17,964 nt of DNA, taken from Funneliformis mosseae. Its lineage: Eukaryota; Glomeromycota; Glomeromycetes; Glomerales; Glomeraceae. Shown here piece by piece: positions 1 to 10,094 of this stretch. The notes under the pieces were generated by a model. The model saw only the letters and a list, made by a program, of their open reading frames with translations, did not search any database and had not been told where the DNA came from. Within the stretch, counting starts at the first letter, position 1; each line of letters begins with the position of its first letter. Position numbers and translations under genes: made by a program. The stretch covers positions 1-17,964 of the forward strand of contig CAJVPP010001773.1 of assembly GCA_910592005.1 (NCBI GenBank), given 5' to 3'.

Positions 1-33
1 TCGGGCGGTCGGATACTTATGACTGCTACTGTA
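1..33. mobile_element. Outer end of a Tc1/mariner-type terminal inverted repeat with TA target site
   Basis: The first 31 bases are far richer in G+C than the 3 kb that follows. They read GGTCGGATACTTATGAC and finish CTACTG, followed by TA at 32-33. Tc1/mariner elements usually have termini ending in ACTG (or starting CAGT) and duplicate a TA on insertion, and this pattern fits both. The body of the element would lie to the left, outside the window. Only one end is visible, so the assignment rests on the motif alone. Confidence 0.5.
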
Positions 34-3000
34 GATAACTATTATTTTAAGTTCTAACTTTTTTTTCATTTCTTATATTAAATAATTAGTATAATATTTC
101 TTTATTATTTTAAACTTCTTTAGTTAGTTTAAAATAAAGGAATCTATTATACTAAAATTTTCTGTCACATATTAAAGATTATTTAAAAATAATTTTCATT
201 TAAAATTTCTATTAACTTTTAATTCTCATAAATATGAAAAAATAGTTTTAATAAAAAAAAGTTATTCTTTGAGATGTAAAAATTCAATTAATTAATTAAC
301 TTTTTAAATATGTTCTGCTATCTTATAAAAGTACTAGATTAGTATTTGAATCATCTTTTATTAATAATTCATATAAATTTAGATACTGATCTAAAAATAT
401 TTAATATTTTATTTTGATTACTTAAAATTTGATTTTTTACATAAAGGAGATCTGTTATTAGTAAAATTATATTACATAATATTTGTAATTACTCTAAATA
501 TTATCTTTTATGTATATTATCTAATATTAGATTACTGTAAGAACTTGAAAATATATTTAAAAAACATTGATAAAGTATTATTTATTATATAAATTAATAA
601 AAATATAATAAATAAATATATCAAAGAAATAATTATAATCAATATTATTTATTAAATTTTTCAAATTACTGTATATAATCTAAAAGATCATTAAATATAA
701 CATTTATTTTATAATATACTATTTTTCACAAATAAAAATTTATATTTATAAAGTATTATAATTATTAAAACTTATATTTTATAAATATATAATATTTTAG
801 AATTTAATAACTTCAATAAAAATTATATTTATTTAATATATTTTTTTTAAGGATTTTGTTTTACAAATTAATTTTTAATTATCCAAAAATTTATCTATTC
901 ATTAAATTATTTTCTTTTTATTTATATTATATATTTATTTATATTTATGATTATAAATTCTTTCTTTTTTATTATATTATTTATTTTTATTATATTTATC
1001 TTTATTATTTACTTTTAATTCTTTTTTTTAATAATATTAATTTTTTTTTAATGTTTTCTTTATTTTGTTTTTCTTAATAATTCTTTAAATATATTTTATT
1101 TTTTTTATCTTATTAAATATTTCTTTATTTTCATTTATATATTTTTTTATTTTTTAATTTCTTTTATTTTATTAATTATAAAAAATTCTATTTGTCTTTT
1201 AGATTCTATCTAATTTTTTTATATTTATTTTATTTAATTTAATTTTTTTTTCAAAAAGTCTATTTCTTATTTTTTAATATTTATTATGTATCAATAGTTA
1301 AACATTCAATTATTTTATATATATTTTTTTTATAATTTTTTTTTATAATTTCTTTTTATATTATTTTATATTTTATTTTTTAAATATTATTTTTTTTTCT
1401 AAATAATTAATATAAATTAATATATAATATAATATCAAACATATTTTTATATTTATTTTAAAATAATTATTATATAATTTTTGTTATTAAAACTTAAGAT
1501 ATTTCTTTTGTAAAATAAAATACTATACCTATTTTTAATAATTTAATATTGATCAATTTTGTAGATCATTCTTCTAATTCTTAATCCTTTATCAATATTT
1601 TTTGTTTCTATTTCTAATTTTCATTTTTTAATTTTAAATAATTTTTTATATATATTATTAAATTTATATTATTTTTTAAGTAAAAATTCAAAAAAAAATT
1701 AAATTAATTAATAAATTAAGTTTATAATAAGTATTTATACTATTTAAAGATAGAGTTAACTTAAATTAATTTATAAGTTAATATTATTAATTTGCAATTA
1801 TATTGAAACAAAATATAAGTTTATTTAAGTTATTTTTAGAATTCTATAAATATTAAATTAATATTCAAAATTTTAATAAATTAAATATATAGTAATATAA
1901 AATAATATAAAATATATTTTATAAATAATATTTATAGTTTTAAGATACATATAATAAAATTTTATTTTAAAATTTATAATTTTTAAATATAAAAGTTTTA
2001 TTTTAATAAATTTTTTTAATAATAAATATTTTTTTAGATAAAATCAAAAAAATAATTAATAAAATTTAAATTAAAAATATTAAAATTACAAGTAAATTTA
2101 CTTATAATTTATTATTATTAAAGTAATAGTATTATAATTATTTAAATTATAATTAATTTATTATTTATAATATAATTTAATAATTTAAATATAATATTAA
2201 AAATTTATTTATGATATTTAATTTTTTATTTATTAAAATTTTAAATTATATAATATTATAAATAAATAATATGTTTTTTTTATTTAAATTTATTTTTAGA
2301 TTATTTAATAGATAATTTTGATTGCAAACTTAAAAAAAAAAAATATTAATTTCTTAATAAAATATAAAATTTTAATTTTAATTTAATAGTATAATTATTA
2401 TATAAAATATAATTTAAATATATTTATATTAACTTTATTAATAAATTAGTTTTTAAAATAATTTAATTTTAAAATTAAAATTTGAAAAATCTATTATTTA
2501 ATTTTTTAAAAATTTCTTTAAAAGATCATATATTTATGTATTAATTAAATTATTTACTATAATAAAAGTTATAAAATTTTTAATAACTTAAAAATTATAG
2601 TGATAAAGTTTCTAGATAATAAAACTTATAATTAATATTATATTATAATTAATAAAGTTAAAAATACATATTAATAAATTAATAAGAAAATTTCTTAATA
2701 TAAAATTTTTTAGATTTTAACTTATAAATAATCTTAGATTTTTTCATGGAATTTCAAATTTACAAAAATAATATTAATGACAACTCTATAATTATATTAA
2801 CAATTTAAAAAATGTGAATTAATTATCTATAATAATCTAATTAATTAATATTTTTTTTTTGATTTTTAAAAAATAATAAAATTATATACTATATTTGTAT
2901 TTAGTTTACAAATATTATTAGTCATATAATTAATTTAAATACCTAAAACATAAAAATAACCTTTTTTTTATTGAATAATATATATATTTTTTAAATTGTA
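34..3000. other. Gene-free block of about 90% A+T
   Basis: Sampled lines contain about 10% G+C, and all frames are broken by frequent stops. The only sizeable open frame (856-1077, +) begins with TTG and encodes almost only Phe, Tyr, Ile and Leu, as expected from T-rich DNA by chance. No tRNA, rRNA, exon or splice pattern was recognised. Composition shifts abruptly near 3005 to ordinary intergenic DNA. The block could be an old, heavily mutated transposon nest or a heterochromatic AT-rich segment; the sequence does not decide. Confidence 0.7.
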
Positions 3001-3010
3001 TTCTTACTAA

Positions 3011-3060
3011 TGTAATACCCAAGTACCGAAAGTCATAAGTTTGCCGAATATTTGCGAAAC
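3011..3060. mobile_element. Possible remnant of a second Tc1/mariner-like terminal repeat
   Basis: AGTCATAAGTTTGCCGAATA here resembles the reverse complement of the terminal sequence at 11-23 (GTCATAAGTATCCG), so it would be the left-hand end of a related element. A partly similar stretch, GTTTGCCGAATTTA, lies at about 3332 in the same orientation. No matching inverted copy and no transposase reading frame were found downstream. This is a weak, motif-level call. Confidence 0.3.
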
Positions 3061-3107
3061 TAAATTCAATAAAGAAACAATTTAAATGATAAAAAAAAAT
3101 TGTTAAA

Positions 3108-3150
3108 CGTGTGAAATTTCCCAGTTGATTGTGAAATATATTTTCACACG
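3108..3150. repeat. Short inverted repeat (9-bp arms)
   Basis: CGTGTGAAA at 3108-3116 is the reverse complement of TTTCACACG at 3142-3150, with a 25-base spacer. A partial third copy, TTTTCACATG, follows near 3190. It could be a small hairpin or a pair of binding sites; no function can be assigned. Confidence 0.5.
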
Positions 3151-4345
3151 ATATAATAATTTCTTGGAATTTTCAGTTTTGAATAGTATTTTCACATGCC
3201 ACGCTAAATATTTTTTTCTCTCGTCTTACCTTTAATGGTTATTTATAACGCGTTTCCAGCCCTTTCAAACTTCTTCTGGGTTGCAGGATCTTGATATTAC
3301 AGAAAGAAATTAAGTCAAGAAAGTTATGTACGTTTGCCGAATTTATCTGTATTAACTTTTAAGGACATTGGGGTCACGTCGTTGTTAGATCAATCGATTG
3401 TTCTAATATTGGTTGCACCAAGCGAATTTATGATGAATTTAAACTGTAGCTACGTTTTAGAGAAATATAGGTTTTTTATCAATTAATAAAAATTTTAAGG
3501 TTTCTGATCAATGTCACATCTGGTTGCTTAAATTTTATTATAACGAATTTTTTGTTTTTAAAAAATAAAATAAGAAAAATAAAAATTGTGAGAAAGGATT
3601 CTTTGTAATTAACGCGTAAATTTTTTTTATATTAGACATGTTCTATCATTGGATTATCTTTTAACCAACAAATTTCGTAAATTATATAGTTGTAGAACGA
3701 GCGAAAAGGTATTACCTCTTATTAATCAAATGATTGGTTGGAAAAAGGAAATTTGACATGAACATTATCATCGACCCAATAACTTGTTTAATTGTATCAC
3801 TCACTAATCGAATTTCTTCGTATTTTTGTACTTCGACTAATTTAAATGGATAAACCAATTACCACAACGTCACAACGATTACTTTATTTAGCAAATTAAT
3901 CTTTCCATACCAATTTTTTTAAATGATTCTCCATTCAAAGATATGAAGGTAATGATATTTGATAGTTTGGGTTTTTTTTTTGGATTTGATTTATTGAATG
4001 AGGAGTAGCAATATCTTTTTTTCACATTGTAGAGCGTATTCCGAATTTGTCCTTGTGGTTCATTTGAAATGACCTTCTTTGGCTTCAACCATGGTTAAAC
4101 TTTTTTCCCATTTTCGTAATGCATCATTTTTATGCGCTTGGCGGAAAATTATTTATCAATCTATGTTTATGATAATATTAGGAAATTGATTGACTCTTAC
4201 ATAAATCAGTCAGTACCACATCTTTAATCGTTGTATTTTACACTAGCGAAAAAAAAAAAAAGGATTTCTTTTTAGTCAAATAATAATAGTAATCATAGAG
4301 ATACAAAAAGTATATAAACATGGTGAGAATTGACCATATTTACGA

Positions 4346-4394
4346 ACCAAAAACAAAAACAAAAACAAAAAAAAAAAAAAAAAAAAAAAAAAAA
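4346..4394. repeat. A-rich microsatellite (CAAAAA units running into poly-A)
   Basis: Several CAAAAA units expand into a run of more than 20 A. The tract lies about 290 bp upstream of the aldo/keto reductase start. A reading frame through it is only Lys repeats, so it is treated as non-coding. Confidence 0.7.
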
Positions 4395-4626
4395 GGAAAA
4401 ATAGTAACTCTATTATTATTACCGACCTTTTCTTTTTTTTTTTTTTTCGTTTTCGTTAAATTTATTTATTTATTTTTTTTTTTTAAAAAAAAAATTCCTT
4501 TACCCTAAATGGTTTGAAACACGAGCCATTAATACAAAATAGATTGAATTCAAGGCTTATCTTATACATTTTGAGTGGGACGCGATAAAATTTAAAAACG
4601 GTTTTTTTTTTTAAACACGTTCAACC

Positions 4627-4634
4627 TATAAAAA
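4627..4634 (+). promoter_or_regulatory. TATA box of the aldo/keto reductase gene
   Basis: TATAAAAA lies 59 bp upstream of the ATG at 4686. This spacing would place transcription start near 4657 and leave a leader of about 30 bases. The complex I subunit gene has the same octamer 61 bp upstream of its ATG. Confidence 0.55.
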
Positions 4635-4685
4635 GCATTCAAACTGGAGTGGGAACCAATTTTGGAAAAGAAAATAATAGAAAAA

Positions 4686-6183
4686 ATGGAATATCGATAT
4701 CTTGGCCATAGCGGGCTCAAGGTTTCTATCCTCTCTCTTGGTGGATGGGTCACGTTTGGACAGCAAGTTCCACCAGGTAAATAAAATAATCATGATCCCT
4801 ACAATTTTATAAATATCTTTACACAATATTCACATCCCGTCTCATCCAATGAAAAAAGATGTGACACTTGAAATTATGCAAATTGCTTTTGATCATGGTA
4901 TCAACTATTTCGATACCGCTGAAGTATATGCCGGTGGGAAATCAGAAATAGATATGGGTAATGCGATTAAGAAATTACAATGGAAACGTTCGGATTTCGT
5001 GATTTCCACGAAAATCTTTTGGGGCGGTAAAGGACCCAATGATCGAGGTTTATCAAGAAAGCACATCATCGAGGGATTGAACGCATCCTTAAAGAGGCTG
5101 GAGTTGGAATATGTTGATATAGTCTATGCCCATAGACCGGATCCGGATACTGTGAGTATATATGATTATTATCATATTAGTTTTTGAACATCCTGTTCTT
5201 AAAATTTCTCTTTTATTCGAATTAAAGCCGATGACGGAAATAGTTCGTGCATTCAACCATGTAATCGAGAAAGGAAAAGCTTTCTATTGGGGAACTTCAG
5301 AATGGTCGGCTCAACAGATCATGGAAGCTCACGGTGTGGCTAATAAATTGAACCTCATCCCCCCGCTGGTAATTATAATTATAAAAAATCCGTTAAATCA
5401 GTATAAAAATTCTTTTTCTACGATTATTGAATGTTTTAACTTAATGTTTTTAAAATAATAAATTAGGCAGAACAAGTAAGTATTAGAAAGACAAGGTTAC
5501 AAAATGATAAAGGCATATTAAGTCAAATATTTTAATCACATCTTGCCTAGGTTCAATACAACATGTTTAACCGTGATCGTGTCGAATCGGAATATGAAAA
5601 TTTGTTTAATGAACATAAAATGGGTGCGGCCGTTTGGTCACCTCTTGCTAGTGGAGTATTAACGGGAAAGCATAATGATCAAATAGCGGAAGATTCTCGA
5701 ATGAGTTTAACAGATAATGCTGTCATGAAACGGTTAAGAGAGGGTTTATTAAGCGAGGAAGGGAAAGTAAAAATTGATAAGGTCAAGAGATTAAAGGTAT
5801 ATTTACACATGTATATTGTAAATTCACGATGCGCTTCGTTACATTCTGTTGTTAAAATTTTTTGTTTCGTGACATAGCCGATCGCTGACAAAATCGGAGC
5901 TACTCCGGCACAATTAGCTCTTGCCTGGTAAGTTTTTAAAAGATTATCTTAATCTTAGATCGTAAAGATAACCAAAAAAAATGGTTTTTTTTTTCATTTA
6001 CAAAGGTGCTTGAAACACCCACGAGTTAATACGGTAATTACTGGTGCTTCCAAACCCGAACAAATCAAAGAAAATCTTCGAGCCGTTATATTAAAGTCCA
6101 AACTGACACCTGAAATCATGGCAGAAATTGACAATATATTAGATAATTTACCAAAACCTCAATTTAATTTCAGAGATTCATAA
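4686..6183 (+). CDS. Aldo/keto reductase, voltage-gated K+ channel beta-subunit-like family (seven exons)
   Basis: Predicted exons are 4686-4776, 4859-5151, 5228-5368, 5467-5475, 5551-5796, 5878-5927 and 6006-6183. They join in frame to a 335-residue protein, the usual size for this NADPH-dependent oxidoreductase family. All six introns (75-98 bp) are GT-AG. The N-terminus [14 protein letters not shown] is the typical family start. [10 protein letters not shown] carries Asp49 and Tyr54, STKIFWGG carries Lys82 and AHRPDPDT carries His122, together forming the classical tetrad; animal Kv-beta proteins have Asn at the His position, whereas plant KAB1-type proteins have His. WGTSEW and [12 protein letters not shown] follow, and [15 protein letters not shown] is the C-terminal cofactor-binding segment. 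Exon 4 is a 9-nt microexon coding Ala-Glu-Gln. The substrate cannot be read from sequence; whether it binds a channel is unknown. The protein is probably cytosolic, with no signal peptide or membrane segment seen. Confidence 0.93.
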
Positions 6184-6258
6184 TATCATATATTTATTAA
6201 GTTCCTGATAAAGGTTATACATAGATGTTCGATTTCTTATTTTTTTTTTACACCATAA

Positions 6259-6264
6259 AATAAA
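6259..6264 (+). terminator. Polyadenylation signal of the aldo/keto reductase gene
   Basis: AATAAA lies 76 bp after the TAA stop, within A/T-rich sequence, a normal distance for a fungal 3' end. A second AATAA stretch follows immediately. Confidence 0.5.
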
Positions 6265-6473
6265 GTTAATAAATAATGTTGGTTTATAGATGAACAATTT
6301 AAAGTAAATTACCTAAACGTTTTGAATTATCAAATGATATTGTATTATATAAAAAAAAACCCCAACAAAAGAGTAATCTGAAGATCAAACAAATTTAAAT
6401 AATGTTTAAAAAAAAAAATTTATTTATATTACTTTACATTATTATGACTACATAAAAAAAAAATATTATTATT

Positions 6474-6474
<1 letters not shown>

Positions 6475-6519
<45 letters not shown>
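6475..6519. repeat. Poly-T tract (45 bases)
   Basis: An uninterrupted T run directly followed by 10 A. It may act as a rigid, nucleosome-poor element, but its exact length in an assembly should be treated as uncertain. Confidence 0.8.
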
Positions 6520-6526
<7 letters not shown>

Positions 6527-6644
6527 AAATTATTTTTTTAATTTTTTTTTTTATAATAAAAAAAAAAAAATAAAAAAATTAAAATATATTTAAAAAAAAA
6601 AAATTTTTTTTTTTTTTTTTACTTTATTATGACTAAAAAAAAAA

Positions 6645-6648
<4 letters not shown>

Positions 6649-6696
<48 letters not shown>
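6649..6696. repeat. Poly-T tract (48 bases)
   Basis: The longest pure homopolymer in the window, preceded by 14 A. The unit ACTTTATTATGACTA plus poly-A at 6621-6648 imperfectly repeats 6431-6460 (ACTTTACATTATTATGACTA plus poly-A). This suggests either a local duplication or an assembly stutter. Confidence 0.8.
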
Positions 6697-6697
<1 letters not shown>

Positions 6698-7862
6698 GGT
6701 TTTAAAAAATAAAGTTATTTTTACAATTGTTTTTTCAACAATAAAAACACGGAGATCAAATGATCAAAAGGAATTTTTTTTTTTTGTTACGGATATTTCG
6801 TATTACAAAATAAAATAAATAAAATTCAGAGAAAAAAAGCTTTTTTTTTTTTTCGGGGTGATCATAAATTGGGGGCACATTTTTGGGCTAAAAAAAAAAA
6901 TAAATAATCTTTATTATTCAAAAATATTATTATATATATATATAAAAAAAAAAGATTTATATTTATAAGGTAATTTATAATTGAAAAAATAAAAATAAAA
7001 AAGTACATTAAACAATAGTTGAATGGTTCCTCATTTTTTTTTTTTTTTTAAAAAAAAATGGATCCCAATAAGAATTCTAACATTGAAAAAAAAATCAAAT
7101 CTATTGTAAAAAGAAACTTTAAATAGATTACAATAAAGATCTCATTGTGTCTTTATATAGAAAAAGATAAGATGAAATCAAATTTTTGTTTTTTGAAATT
7201 AGAACAACAGGTTAATAATCAAGTAAGGATTCATCGGCATATTCATCAGACAGAATATAAAGAAAAAGAAAATTTTGTTTTATCGTTATTCAGAACTGAA
7301 ATCGGGTTGCATTTTGCATTTTTTTTTATGCAATAAAGTTTTTTTTTTTTTTTTTTTAGCCGTTTTTTCCTAATTCGAAACAAAATCAAAAAAAAAAAAA
7401 AATCAAAAAAAAATTGAGAGCAATAATAATGGATTTTTTTAATTTAATTTCGGAAATTTCCGATGAATAAAATTTTACTATACGCTCCGATAAATATTTT
7501 CTTTTTTCACGAGCAAATCTTTTTATATTTTTATTTTACCGGAGGTGGTGGAGATATTCATCCCTGATAAATAAAATGGCGCATTTAACCAAATCAATCA
7601 GTTTAGATAATCTATCAGTAGTTTATTAAAATATGTAATCACTGCGCGATTAAAAATTTTCACAAATGCTGTTTGAAAATGTAAACAAATAAAGACCATA
7701 TATTTTTTTTTCAAATCTACGATACTGTAAATATAACCATAACAAAAAAGCACGGAAAAAGATAAAAGTTGTCCTTTTTTTTTTATAAGATTTCCTTATG
7801 AATAATATTTTCAAAGATTTTTTTATTATTTTTACATTTTTTTTTTTTTTTTTTTTTACGTT

Positions 7863-7880
7863 GATTGATTGATTGATTTA
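7863..7880. repeat. GATT tetranucleotide repeat
   Basis: About four tandem GATT units directly after a 20-base T tract. It is a simple microsatellite with no apparent coding role. Confidence 0.7.
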
Positions 7881-8355
7881 AGTTTTTACAAACAAAAAGA
7901 GAAGGAAAAAAAAGGTTGAGCTATTGTAATAGCTTACTTAAAAGAAGGAATAATCCCAAAAGATGAAGTAAATTTTTTTGAAATTGTAATGAATTTTTTT
8001 TTTTTATGAAATATGTAAATTACATCAAATTGCTTCAAAACTCTGTCCAACTTAAAGAAAAAAAATCTCTAATGATCTTATAAATTTCTTTTTCGTTTCT
8101 AATAATAATTAAACATACAGTGTAATGTGTATCCTTTCATAATGAATAAAGGATTGATTATTGTGAAATTATTTTGTAATGCAAAAAAAAACCTGAAAGT
8201 TTATGTATATTTGTGTAAATTGTATTTATAAATTTATGAAATGTAATTGGTATAAATTTTTCGTCATGCATAAAAAAGAATGTAATCATTCTTTAGTCAC
8301 ATTTTTGTCCATAATTGTCGGCAAAGGAGCCAGACAGCTTTTTTTGTGATCAAAT

Positions 8356-9142
8356 CTAACAAACCTCCCCTGATGCTGAACCTCTTTGTTCTGTTCTTAC
8401 AGAATCATTTCCATTTAACACTCTATCTACATTTGATCTATTATCAACATTAGTTTCCAATAATTCATGCTCATTTCCATTAGGTAAAGATGCGGATAAT
8501 CTAGCGTCATACCTCCTGGGTATTGGCGACAGTATACGGGATATATGATGATGATCGTCGGGAACTTCTCCAAAATGATGAGGAATGTTCGTTGTTGAAT
8601 AAAAATCGTCAGCGAACGAAGATCTTCGTTCTGATCTCTGAATTTGCTGTGGTTGTGGCTGTGACTGTGAATCCATTGGCCAATTAACGCCTCTACGAAT
8701 GTGACGCCAAGTTGAAAGTCTTGGAACAGGTGGAGATGGCGATGCGCTATGTTCATTGGGATATAACATAGTTGGTTCTGGAAGTTGAGAGGTCGGAAGA
8801 CGAACCGTTGATGAGGAAGGAATATCAATTCCACGTTGAACTAACTCATCTCTGCGTTCTAAATTTACCGTTGATGATGAATTTCGTGAATTTGAAGATC
8901 TTCCAGAAGTATGTCCTGTTATTGATCTATGATGTCTAGATGAGGAATGTCTAGATGAAGACGGCCTCATAAATCTACTTTCATGATGTTGTCTCAACAA
9001 ATTAACCCTTCTAATGACATTATCTAACGCAGCACTTGAAGAATGATTACGATGTGAAGGATTGATATGATCATTGATATTATTATGTCTTTGAATACCA
9101 CCATCGTTATTTCTCGTATTATTATTATTATTATTGTTATTA

Positions 9143-9183
<41 letters not shown>

Positions 9184-9848
9184 TATATTGTTATTGTTAT
9201 TGTGATGAAGATTATTATCTAATGAAGAAACAAAATCATCAAAGGAGAAATCGATTTCATCTTGAGACTCGTCTAATCTTTCCCTAGCAGCGGCAAAAGC
9301 AAGTTCACTATTAAGATTCCTATCTTGTAACCTCAGCGCAGCCTGCTGCTGCAATAACTGTTGCTGTGTACGATTAAGATTTAAAAGGTGTGCGGAATGT
9401 AACCCACGCCTTGAAGCCAAATTTGATGATGGTTCTCTTGTACGGTGAATTTGATGAAGTTGATGAAGTCTTTGTATGTGTTGCTGAACTACATTATACG
9501 GTAGAGTAGTAGACCTTGGCCTCTGGCTCCTTGTTTCTGGCTGAGTCACAAATCTAGGCTCCGGTATATCTATGAAAAGAACAAAAGGTGAGTCAAAAAG
9601 TAAACGAAAACTCAAAGGAACTTGCAAACCAAGATTGAATAGTCACCGCTGTATATAGGTAGCGATGAAGTAGCAGGGTTTCGATGAACAAAATCGCGAC
9701 CATTACCGAAGGCACTTGTTCTAGAGTTTTGGTAAGCTTCTTCAAAGTCGTCTTCGACTGGTGGTGTATATGGTGGTGGTGACGTTGGCTGTTTCGGTGG
9801 AAGCTGTCTCTTTGACAGAGATGGTGAAACATACATAGGAAGTCCCAT
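8356..9848 (-). CDS. Disordered Asn/Gln/His-rich protein with PPxY and RPEL-like motifs (two exons)
   Basis: Exon 1 is 9848-9647 and exon 2 is 9569-8356. The 77-bp intron (9646-9570) starts GTGACT and ends TTTCATAG; splicing joins ...LPIYS to DIPEPRF in frame and gives 471 residues. The ATG at 9848 is preceded in frame by a TGA. I do not recognise an overall family. Visible features, in order, are a Pro-rich N-terminus with PPPYTPP (residues 24-30, a WW-domain ligand type); a Gln/His/Leu-rich helical stretch (about 98-150) that could form a coiled coil; an acidic patch, DEIDFSFDDF; an Asn tract (about 191-218); Ser/Arg/His-rich sequence; ERRDELVQRGIDIP (305-318), close to the actin-binding RPEL consensus; and a Ser/Pro/Gln-rich C-terminus. 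There is no membrane segment or signal peptide. It is probably a scaffold or regulator, but the function is unknown. Confidence 0.82.
9117..9201. repeat. ATT/AAT trinucleotide microsatellite inside the coding region
   Basis: About 28 ATT-type units, with a few GTT interruptions, encode the Asn tract (AAT, occasionally AAC) of the minus-strand gene. The repeat keeps the reading frame. A single Ile codon (ATA) breaks the tract near 9184. Such tracts usually vary in length between strains. Confidence 0.9.
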
Positions 9849-9986
9849 ATTTATTTCTCGTTCTCAAAGTATAAAAGCTGAGGTTTTTTTTTTTTTTATA
9901 AAAAAAAAAAGGCGAAGAGTTGAATACGAGCAAAACTTTTTTTTTTTTTTTTTTTGTGTTTCTGTTTGGGTAAATGTTGGATCCCC

Positions 9987-9996
9987 TTTATATATA
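9987..9996 (-). promoter_or_regulatory. TATA box of the Asn-rich protein gene
   Basis: On the minus strand TATATATAAA lies about 140 bp upstream of the ATG at 9848. Transcription would start near 9955, giving a leader containing long A tracts. It sits directly beside the A/T homopolymer cluster at 9999-10092. Confidence 0.4.
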
Positions 9997-9998
9997 GC

Positions 9999-10012
9999 AA
10001 AAAAAAAAAAAA

Positions 10013-10092
<80 letters not shown>
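9999..10092. repeat. A18-T39 and T33 homopolymer cluster
   Basis: Eighteen A are followed directly by 39 T, then CCTC and another 33 T. The A/T junction is a perfect inverted repeat. Several apparent Lys or Phe reading frames through here are artefacts of this tract. It marks the upstream edge of the Asn-rich gene promoter. Confidence 0.8.

Positions 10093-10094
<2 letters not shown>

Larger units (their letters stand above)
3001..4620. other. Intergenic region upstream of the aldo/keto reductase gene
   Basis: The region is about 70-75% A+T. The short open frames at 3888-4088 (-) and 4320-4508 (+) show no recognisable protein and the latter is Lys/Phe homopolymer sequence. It contains the transposon-like remnant near 3011-3060, an inverted repeat at 3108-3150, and A/T-tract microsatellites at 4346-4394 and 4433-4448. 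No gene was recognised. Confidence 0.6.
6184..8355. other. Homopolymer-rich intergenic region
   Basis: This 2.2 kb stretch lies between two genes whose 3' ends both face it. It contains very long T tracts, an A/T-alternating patch (6520-6650), a 14-bp palindrome at 7450-7463 (TCGGAAATTTCCGA) and a GATT tandem repeat near 7863-7880. The open frame at 7145-7336 starts with a non-ATG codon and resembles nothing. The part from about 8100 to 8355 probably holds the 3' UTR of the minus-strand gene. No other gene was recognised. Confidence 0.6.

Noticed and set aside
134..480. Possible diverged direct repeat (ATAAAGGA..TCT..TTA at 134-172 and 441-480)
   Set aside because: The similarity is moderate and of the kind expected by chance in DNA of about 90% A+T.
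856..1077. Open frame of 73 codons in the AT-rich block
   Set aside because: It starts with TTG and is almost only Phe, Tyr, Ile and Leu, as expected from T-rich sequence.
3888..4088. Minus-strand 66-codon frame
   Set aside because: It has no domain, neighbouring exon or promoter pattern, and the alternative start is weak.
4320..4508. Plus-strand frame rich in Lys, Phe and Leu
   Set aside because: It is a translation of a CAAAAA/poly-A microsatellite and a poly-T tract.
4626..4826. Minus-strand frame opposite exon 1 of the reductase
   Set aside because: It is an antisense shadow overlapping the true exon 1 and its splice site.
7145..7336. Plus-strand 63-codon frame
   Set aside because: It has a non-ATG start and low-complexity surroundings, with no family resemblance.
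8427..8834. Second long minus-strand frame inside the Asn-rich gene
   Set aside because: It is out of register with the spliced frame, which has matching exon 1 and splice sites; this frame has none.
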